DNA of 64,000 nucleotides, taken from NCBI RefSeq assembly GCF_007655135.1, contig NC_045129.1, forward strand, positions 38,937,122-39,001,121, read 5' to 3'. This stretch comes from Punica granatum (taxonomy: Eukaryota; Streptophyta; Magnoliopsida; Myrtales; Lythraceae). This document shows, piece by piece, positions 56,259-64,000 of this stretch. Below the pieces are notes generated by a model, which saw only the letters and a program-made list of their open reading frames with translations, did not search any database and was not told where the DNA came from. Every line of letters starts with the position of its first letter. Positions within the stretch are counted from its first letter, which is position 1. A program made the translations under genes and the position numbers.

Positions 56259-57589
56259 ATGGCTAACCGAGTGGGGGATCACGAGTACGATTACCTGTTC
56301 AAGATCGTCTTGATTGGGGACTCCGGTGTTGGAAAATCCAACATCCTGTCGAGGTTTACGAGGAATGAGTTCTGCTTGGAGTCCAAGTCCACTATCGGAG
56401 TTGAGTTCGCCACGAGAACTCTCCAGGTAAAGCTCTTGCTGAGCCGCTTCAAGTGTAATCCATTCGCTTAAGCTGCTTCATTTGAGTTAAATCGTCATTC
56501 ATCACCTAGGGGTTGTCTGGTTCTGCTGCCTGAGCATCAGATTGATCTGCTCAAATCAAGCTTCTCAAATTCCTCTCTTTGCTCATGCACATAGCTAGGA
56601 TGACGCATAGGTTGATTCATCTCCATGATTGATTTTGTCATTTTGATTGCTTTGGTTAATTCATCTCTATTAGGATGCTAAAGACGACGAAGAGAGTCAG
56701 AGACTTTGTTTGGCATTATCAAGCATAGATTCTGACTCGTAGATAATCGATTCGAGTAAGAAGATTAATACACGATTCGTCTTAATTCGCCCATCAGGTA
56801 GGACAGGCCATCAATTAGCTACCAATGTCTACAAAATTCATTCCCTCGATATTCATTTGTGCTACTAAAGAGATGGTCGTTTTGATCCATGGAATCCTTG
56901 TAGATGATGTTTAGGGTACCCAATAGACATTTTTTTCTCATCACTCTGCTTGTCGATTGTCATGTTACGAATATTTGGATTTAAAAGTGTTTACTGGTCT
57001 AATATATTCTATTGCACTTGTGTTTACTGACTAGATACACAGCTAATATGGTAGAGTGAAAAGTTATATTCTGAATTTCGGGTTGTCAATCGACTCAATT
57101 CAGGTGGAGGGGAAGACTGTGAAAGCGCAGATATGGGATACGGCTGGTCAAGAACGTTATCGTGCCATCACCAGTGCTTACTACAGGGGAGCTGTGGGTG
57201 CCCTTCTTGTCTATGACATAACCAAGAGGCAAACCTTTGACAATGTCCAGAGGTGGCTCCGTGAACTGAGGGACCATGCAGATTCCAACATAGTTGTTAT
57301 GATGGCTGGAAATAAATCCGACCTAAACCATCTCAGAGCTGTCCAAGAACAGGATGGTCATGCCTTGGCTGAGAAGGAAGGCCTCTCGTTTCTCGAGACA
57401 TCAGCTTTGGATGCCACAAACATCGAGAAAGCATTTCAGACGATTTTGGCTGAGATCTACCATATTGTCAGAAAGAAGGCCTTGGCAGCACAACAAGCTG
57501 TAGCAAATGCTGCAATTCCTGGTCAAGGAACCACCATTAATGTCGCCGATACATCAGGTGATGCAAAGAAAGGCTGCTGTTCTACCTAA
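56259..57589 (+). CDS. RABA2B: Rab-type small GTPase, RABA2 subfamily
   Basis: Two exons, 56259-56426 and 57104-57589, 217 residues, with the single intron after ATRTLQ as in plant RABA genes. All GTPase motifs are present: GDSGVGKS (20-27), effector region [21 protein letters not shown] and ETSA. The C-terminus GCCST carries the double cysteine that is geranylgeranylated for membrane attachment. The start [20 protein letters not shown] and the phrase YDITKRQTF match Arabidopsis RABA2b as I recall it. RABA2 proteins act at the trans-Golgi/early endosome and in secretion to the plasma membrane and cell plate. The gene is convergent with the metal transporter downstream. The C/T-rich stretch 55960-56258 is the likely 5' UTR. 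Confidence 0.95.
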
Positions 57590-58050
57590 GAGGCGTCTCC
57601 TTGCAATGTGCCAAGCAGCTTACAGAGGAACTTATTTTCGCTTTTGATATAGAATGCGACTTGTAGAGTATCCATGTTTTTTTTCCCCTTCTTACTTCGT
57701 TACGCCTTGAAAACAAGCTCCATCAAAATTAGAAAAAGCTTTTCTTTTTCGAAGACTCAGCATTGTGTTTTCCATCCGTGTACTTCCTTTCTTATAGGTA
57801 TTCTCTTATGCCAGAAAAGAGCTAGTTGGTAGTCAGGGCTTGATTTCTATTTTGAGTTTCGTCGATTTCTCATTTGTGCCATGATAATGAATTACCTTCT
57901 TCCTGACATATCTTTCGGTTTAGTTTGCTATCTGCTCAATAACGTTCTTTAATATCGTTGCAAACCCACGGTTCGATAATTTTTTTTATTAATGTAGAGT
58001 TTTTTTATTAATGTAGAGCATGCGAATGTTGGGAAAGACGCGGCGAACTG
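57590..58050. other. Convergent 3' flanks of RABA2B and the metal transporter
   Basis: The 460 bases between two convergent stop codons hold both 3' UTRs. A short direct repeat of TTTTTTTATTAATGTAGAG occurs at 57978-58018. No gene seen. Confidence 0.6.
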
Positions 58051-59205
58051 CTATTCAATTTCTACAGTTACATGATGAATTCCATAAGTTCTTTTGCAGT
58101 AATCTCTAATCCTATTAAGTAATTCCCTAGAGCTAACACCCGGCTCGGGCAAAACATGGCAAGACATAACAAATTTCCCAACGGTAATCGACCAAACATG
58201 CAGATCATGAATGTCGCTAACTCCCTTTATACGCTTCAGACCATCTTTGAGCCTACTGAGATCGATCTCACAAGGCACCCTCTCCATCAAGACAGAAAGG
58301 ACATTCCTAAGCAAGGGGATCGTAGTACACAGAACAAGAACCGAGAATATAAGAGTTGAGATCAAATCTACCACCAAGAAGTTCGGCGCTGCCCAAATGA
58401 TGGCTCCAGCGATCATCACTCCGATCGACTGAATGAGATCAGCTATGATATGTAGGTAAGCTCCTTGAAGGTTTATGTTAAGAATCCCCGAGTTCTCAGT
58501 GGAAACCGAGAGCAAATTAGTCTCGTCTTCATCTTTTCCATCGCCTCCTTTGGCAAGGGCGCATAACTCCTCCTGACCACCATGCTCGTGGTGGTGATGA
58601 TCCCCAGGTTTGCAGGAACCGTGGGGGTGGTGGTGATGATCATGACCGACCCACACGACCATGATGGAGTTGATCAAGAACCCGAATGCTGCGATCAGGA
58701 ACATCAGCTTTCCGTTAACTCTCTCGGCCCTGTGGAGGATCCTATGAACTGCTTCGTACATTAAGAACCCCGAGATCATCCATATGAGCTGCAACGAAAG
58801 GAGGGCGCCCAAGACCTCCAGCCGACTGAACCCAAAGGAATAACGGGAGGTGGGCTCCCAGCCGGACGCCCACGCTGCGAAGAGAGAGATCGCCAGCCCA
58901 GCGACATCAGTCAGCAGATGCGCCGCATCGGCGAGGATCGCCAAGCTGTTCGCTTTGACACCCCCGACAATCTCCACTACCATAACGATTGCGCAGAAGA
59001 CCATTAGCCCGAACAGTTTCGTTACAGATTTCGACCGCTGTTCCGACTCCAGGCGGCCGTGTTCCCGGTTCGAGAACGGGCAGACGTGACCGCAGCAATC
59101 GAGAAGCAGGTGATCGTGATCGTGAGTATGCGCGGCTCCGGAAACAATCGAAATCTCGATCTCTCTCAGGTTTTGCTTCGGGACAGGTTCCCCGTCGCCC
59201 TCCAT
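58051..59205 (-). CDS. MTPB1: Metal tolerance protein, CDF family zinc transporter (MTP group 1, MTPB-like)
   Basis: An uninterrupted coding region of 384 residues from the ATG at 59205. I prefer this start to the in-frame ATG at 59238 because TTCTGTTCGATTCTGCAG just before it looks like a 3' splice site, which would place the upstream part in a leader intron. There are six predicted membrane segments. Zinc-site motifs are HLLTD (His96, Asp100) in TM2 and HIIAD (His252, Asp256) in TM5. A cytosolic His-rich loop (188-208) lies between TM4 and TM5, and a C-terminal cytosolic domain contains DLHVWSITVG. An N-terminal Cys/His segment (DCCGHVCPF) is typical of plant group 1 MTPs. These are vacuolar Zn/H+ antiporters. 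The loop is much shorter than in MTP1 and the C-terminal sequence looks closer to MTPB, so the subgroup is probable, not proven. Confidence 0.9.
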   Translation of the reverse strand: MEGDGEPVPKQNLREIEISIVSGAAHTHDHDHLLLDCCGHVCPFSNREHGRLESEQRSKSVTKLFGLMVFCAIVMVVEIVGGVKANSLAILADAAHLLTDVAGLAISLFAAWASGWEPTSRYSFGFSRLEVLGALLSLQLIWMISGFLMYEAVHRILHRAERVNGKLMFLIAAFGFLINSIMVVWVGHDHHHHPHGSCKPGDHHHHEHGGQEELCALAKGGDGKDEDETNLLSVSTENSGILNINLQGAYLHIIADLIQSIGVMIAGAIIWAAPNFLVVDLISTLIFSVLVLCTTIPLLRNVLSVLMERVPCEIDLSRLKDGLKRIKGVSDIHDLHVWSITVGKFVMSCHVLPEPGVSSRELLNRIRDYCKRTYGIHHVTVEIE

Positions 59206-62200
59206 CTCCTCTGCAGAATCGAACAGAAGGTTTAACAAACGATTAGAACTCTCAAGCTTCCAAATTTATCAACATGGGATTTCACCGTCGCGAAGGAAAC
59301 AGAAAAACCGCCATTGCTGTAATCAAACAAACCTCCATTACGTTCAGAAGAAAGCTCGTACCTCGAGAAGCAGATCGGACAACAAGGCAAGGATTTTGCA
59401 CAATCCTTGCAGGCCTTTGACGGGTCTTTCATCGGTTAGCGGCTATCGAAATCTGTTAAAATCATTCCGTCTAAGGAATGTTGGGATCTCCATTCACTGT
59501 GGCAGGATCTGAGGGAAAAGTCGCCATCCTACTCTGGGAGCGGTGAGGCCCACGCGCCCCCTCGTGCGCGTCAATGTCTGTTTCCGGCCTCTGTCGGTTG
59601 TCGGAGGGTAGAAGGGGCCGGTTTGTTCAAATGGGCTGGGCTTCCACAACCAGCCAAAGGGGCGCCCGGGCCGTGCTCCCTTCGGCCTACCACTTCTCAA
59701 TGTCGAGAAAATATTCGGTGATTATTACTGGGAGAGACAGAGGTGGCTCAAATTATATATTTCCCTAAAAGAACATGGAGGTCGAATATAAGAGATTTTT
59801 TTAATTCCATTGAGACATATTTTGATTGGATATGACAATCGTCCAATGTTTCTATTATTACTGTTTCAAACGTGGATTAGCACGGAGAATAATTAATCCC
59901 ATTTTGAGTTCTCTTTTTCGGTGTGCAAATCTTAGTGGCACTACAATCAATCATTGTTTTCTTATACATCTTATATATATATATATATATATAAAGACCC
60001 AAAGCCCATCATATATATCGTGGAAGATTAATGGAGTATGACTCCTATTCTCAAGCACCATTGAGAGAACCTTCTAATTTCTTTGTTCTTCTATTGGCGT
60101 ATCTCTGCAAAGGACTTGCAAATTCATGATCCCGCGCACTCACTCACTCACTCACTCGAACTAACTTTTGCCTTTTCTTTTTCTTCGACAGTGGTGTCGT
60201 GAGCCGATCATCTGTAAATAGCAGAAAAACTGAGTGAGGGCCAGCACAAAGAGTATATAACAGTAAGAACAATTGGCTCTTCAACTCAATCTCGTGCCTC
60301 TCATATGAAAACATAGCATGTGTCTCGAAAAGTAGTCGAGAGTTATGAGAAAATGAGATCTTTATTTTATTTTATTAATTAAAAAGAAACATTATAGAAA
60401 TTAAGGACGTCCATTTCTAATTAAAAATAATGCGCTCCGCAGAGTTTGACTTTTATACATATATATATATATATATGTGTATATATATATATAATTAATT
60501 TTGTGGTAGCTGAAGGCCCAAGTGACCCCATCTGGCCGACCACCACATAGTGGGAATGCGATTGGAAGAAGCCATAAAATTTGAAGAAGTCTTCCGTCCA
60601 TCCCCCTTCCATTTCACTTTTACATGTTTTCTTTTTCAATTTCGTGGTTCTAATATAAATAATACTAACAAAATTAATCTTATATTCATATATATCCATC
60701 TATCGTTCTATATAACCTATCTATATCTATCTATAGACTCACTCTAAAGGAGAGTTACAAGAGGCAACTCTCCTTTAGTCTAGTGTAATCAAAGAGACGT
60801 CATAATAAAATATTATAAGGTTTTCCTTACCCAAAAATATTATAAGCTTCCCTCTCCTCTTTCTTCATAGTTAAAGAAAATACATATCGAAGAGGAAATT
60901 ATTTTTTATTGCTATATTCTTTCTTGAGATTCAAGTTTTCAATAAATTTATTTGCTTCATTAATATCCATATAAAGTTTATAAAGTTTCTTTTAATAACC
61001 TAAATCAAGGAAACTAACATATGAAAAATATTTTAAACTGTTTAAATTGATTAGCGCAAGTTCCACCGAAAGAAAAAAAGATTACCGCATATTGTATAAT
61101 GCAATATATACAATATGAACATATAAATCTCCTCATAGCATTAGTTATTTATACAAAGTTACAAACTGATGTCTTTATTTCATTATTAAGTAATAAACAT
61201 GAGTAGTTATAAAAATGAGTTAAAAGAACTTAAATTTATTCAAAATAAAAGAGCACCACTTTTTAATTAGTTGAGAAATATATACTTGCTAATAAATTAA
61301 TGAATGGCGTGACATAACAATGATATTGTAATTATATAGTAACGTATATACTATATATGATTGTTCAGAAATACTATCTTGCTTTTTAAATATGTAGTAT
61401 GTAGTATAAGATAATATATGTTAAGAATATATGTTAAGTGAGAATTTACTCTCGAAAAAAAAAATGATATGGTCCGCAGTGAAGCGAGAGTCTACTACTA
61501 ATACTTAAGCTAAAGGAGAGTCACAAAAAGTAATCTCCATGCTATTCATTTATAACTTACTCTTCAAATATCGATATTATTTTTACAACTCCTTGCAACT
61601 TATTTTTTTTCCATTTGATACCTAAAAGTTTAATATTGGACCATTCTTCCCTTTTCCCAATTTTACTCTTGATTTCTTTTTTCAACTCTTCATTTATAAT
61701 TTACTCTTCAAACATTGATATTATTTTCAACTTGATTCCTAAAAGTTTAATATTATCTCGTATCTTAATATCACCTCATAACTGTATTTCTGATACATAT
61801 ACTTCCAAATCAATTACAAAGGCAAAATCATGCAAAATTATGAATAGTAAAGTATATTAATTAAGTTTTTTCATTATAAAGTTATAATAGTGCAGTAATC
61901 ATGAAAAGAGAAAATAACCTATGGGATATGTATTTTCTCAATTAGAAGATCAAAACTGAAATGATATTTATCTTCGATGTATTAGATTTATCCAAAAACT
62001 ATCTTCACCAACATAAATGATCTGTAATTCTAGGTTTCTTTCAACTTCTATTTAGATATTGCTATTTTAGTATTCAATTCCCAATTTCTATGTACTTTTG
62101 AAAAATATATATTTTATTAATTTTTTCAACATTAATTTATCCTCAGATAGCATAATATTGTTCATATTCTTAATGAGTAGACTTGTAAATAAATATCGAT

Positions 62201-63644
62201 AAGATTATATTGCAAATAAATAAGAAATGAAAGCTACAGTAATTTCGAATCTAATATATTCTAAACGTAAATTTGTGGTGTAATTGTTTCATGAAATTAA
62301 TTCGAGAAACACGTGGGCTTTTTTTCCTAGTAGTAATAATAATGCAGCTGGTGGCATCCATTGATAAGAGAATTATTTCATGAAAATGGATATGTACATG
62401 TATAAATGACAGAATGAGTATGTATATCATGACGAGTGACAAGCCATGAATCAAGATGATCGAGGACAATGTTCATGATGTCTCGCTTTCTCGAGCCAAA
62501 CTTCGGGTTGCCTATGCACTTGCAATATAACTCTTTATCTTAAAATAAAATGGAGCGAGTAAATACCACTTTCGATGATATATGCAGTGCAAATCATATT
62601 TAATCCATCATTATCGTACCTTTTTTATTCATTATTATCAGGCTTCTTAAAATTGTAAATATCCTTGCCCATGCCTTTCTTTAATGATTGTAAAGGATGA
62701 GATGCTCTGGAACTCCAAGCTCATAGGATATTTGATCAAGTCACGCTTCATCTTTCATTGATTTTCTCCTCAACGTGAGATCATTAATTCGGACAGTGCA
62801 TACGTATATTGTTATACTAAAAACTCTCCATCTCACGATGAATTGCACCTTGATGCATGGTAATTCCTGTAGTTGTTGCAATCAAAAACTTGCGTCGCGA
62901 TGCTTGGGGCGAAATCTGGAGCATCGATTCCATATATATTATGCGCAAGCACAGGTGCTCTTCATGCTGGGAGATGATGTACCCATAGGCAAACCAACGG
63001 AACGCCGTATTGACATGAACTAGGCATTGGCTTTTTTAGTTTCATAGCAAGATAGTATCGATATTATCCGAAGTTATCTTTGTGCTTAACATTAGCATGT
63101 CATTAGAAGATAAATATCATAATATTACTAGAAAAAAAAATAGAAATTAGATAACATTGACATCGAAAATTTTATTTTTATTTCTATTTCTATTCTGAGA
63201 CCAAAATCTTATTTTAATTTCTGTTAATTAATTAAGAGTTTGTTTAAAAAAAAGAAGAAGAAGAAAAAGCTAGACAATAATAATAAAGGAAAATAATAAT
63301 AAAATTGGAAAGGGTGGGAAAGAGGGGGGAATGGCAATTTGGAAATAAAGGGGGAGGGACGAGGGTTTTCTGGATGCATAAGAGCGGATTTATCGTCTGC
63401 AACGCAATTGATTGATAGATAATCGGGGCGTCCGCCGCATCGGAGGTTGCTGTTGTAGACACCCCCCACCTCCGCCCCAACCTTTCCTCTCCTTCTTCTT
63501 CTTCTTCCTCTCCCTTCCTCGCCACCATAGCCAACCAATCCCTAATCCTCAATCTCTCTCTTTCTGTACATATCCTTCGTTGCCCCTTCCTCTCCGGAAT
63601 AAGACCTCTCGATCGGTGGGCTTCTTCGATCGGCTCGGTCGGTG
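59206..63644. other. Intergenic region, AT-rich
   Basis: The left part (59206-59450) is the leader and promoter of the metal transporter; a leader intron is likely. From 59760 to 63200 the DNA is AT-rich with AT and TATC microsatellites (59976-59992, 60461-60494, 60690-60735) and no gene seen. A repeated word AAAGGAGAGT(T/C)ACAA occurs at 60746-60760 and 61512-61526. From 63400 the C/T-rich stretch is the likely 5' UTR of the phosphatase gene. Confidence 0.5.
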
Positions 63645-63846
63645 ATGGCGAAGCAAGGGCAGCCGGGGATAGAGCCGGGGGCACTGGACGAGATAATACA
63701 GAGGCTTTTGGGGTTCCGGAACAGCAGGGCCTGCAAGCAGGTCCAGCTCACGGAGAACGAGATCCGTCAACTCTGCTTGACCTCCCGGGAGATCTTCCTC
63801 TCGCAGCCCAACCTTCTCGAGCTCGAAGCCCCCATCAAGATCTGCG
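63645..63846 (+). CDS. Protein phosphatase 1 catalytic subunit (TOPP), first exon, partial
   Basis: Exon 1 encodes 67 residues from [20 protein letters not shown] through [34 protein letters not shown] and ends in phase 1 at a GT donor (63847). This is the N-terminus of plant type-one Ser/Thr phosphatases, which continue GDIHGQ in the next exon with the first metal-binding residues. That exon is not found before 64000, so the intron probably runs past the window. In the family the enzyme is the nuclear/cytosolic PP1 catalytic subunit and is steered by regulatory subunits. Confidence 0.88.
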
Positions 63847-64000
63847 GTATGCGATGGCACACCCCTCCTCCTCATCTTTGGCTCTTTCTCTGTTTTGTTG
63901 TTATGTATGAAAGTGGTGATCTTTCTGCTCGTCTGATGTGATTGCCTGGTTTGGGTAGGTCAGGGCGACCACCTTATTGGTCATTTGTATCAAACTCTTG

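Noticed and set aside
63959..64000. Possible second exon of the PP1 gene
   Set aside because: The translation after the AG near 63958 does not give the invariant GDIHGQ that must follow, so it is intron sequence.

Overview
This window is nuclear DNA from a flowering plant, almost certainly a eudicot. The evidence is many short GT-AG introns, AT-rich intergenic DNA packed with small transposable elements, and plant-only families (pTAC16, an LRR-VIII receptor kinase with a malectin domain, a RABA GTPase, SBT4-like subtilases, a potato type I inhibitor). I could not fix the species from sequence alone.

Layout. 0.6-2.0 kb (+): last exons of an SRRM1/SRm160-like splicing factor. 5.0-7.2 kb (+): complete PTAC16. 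10.9-11.5 kb (-): a one-finger C2H2 repressor with an EAR motif. 12.6-14.7 kb (+): a five-exon plastid-type tropinone-reductase-like SDR with glutamine at the catalytic tyrosine position. 20.3-26.0 kb (+): a 24-exon LRR-malectin receptor kinase of about 1005 residues. 56.3-57.6 kb (+): RABA2B, convergent with an MTP zinc transporter at 58.1-59.2 kb (-). 63.6 kb (+): first exon of a PP1 catalytic subunit that runs off the window.

The middle (about 15-56 kb) is a decaying subtilase (SBT4/cucumisin-like) cluster. Only one copy is intact (40.7-44.0 kb, minus strand, ten exons, 731 residues, full Asp/His/Asn/Ser set). Around it are at least six broken copies. They show frameshifts, exon fragments, a tandemly duplicated 3' end, a copy split by a miniature LTR element, and a large foldback in which the 5' half of a subtilase gene faces its own near-identical inverted copy. 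A two-exon potato type I inhibitor gene, a family that inhibits subtilisin-like and chymotrypsin-like proteases, lies inside the same cluster.

Mobile DNA is abundant and several elements can be delimited. They include a TRIM with 185-bp LTRs and a GTATT target duplication inside a subtilase exon, and a hAT-type element with an 8-bp target duplication carrying a captured flavin-monooxygenase gene piece. There is also a Mutator-like element with roughly 200-bp inverted ends around a GC-rich core, several MITE-like elements, a CACTA terminus, tRNA-related SINE-like remnants and a degenerate AT-rich tandem array. The strongest candidate for a new biological system is the foldback subtilase locus at 50.7-55.8 kb, which could make double-stranded RNA against the surviving subtilase; this is an inference that needs small-RNA data.

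Exon boundaries were placed by eye from GT/AG sites, reading phase and family conservation. For the complete multi-exon genes the summed exon lengths are exact multiples of three.
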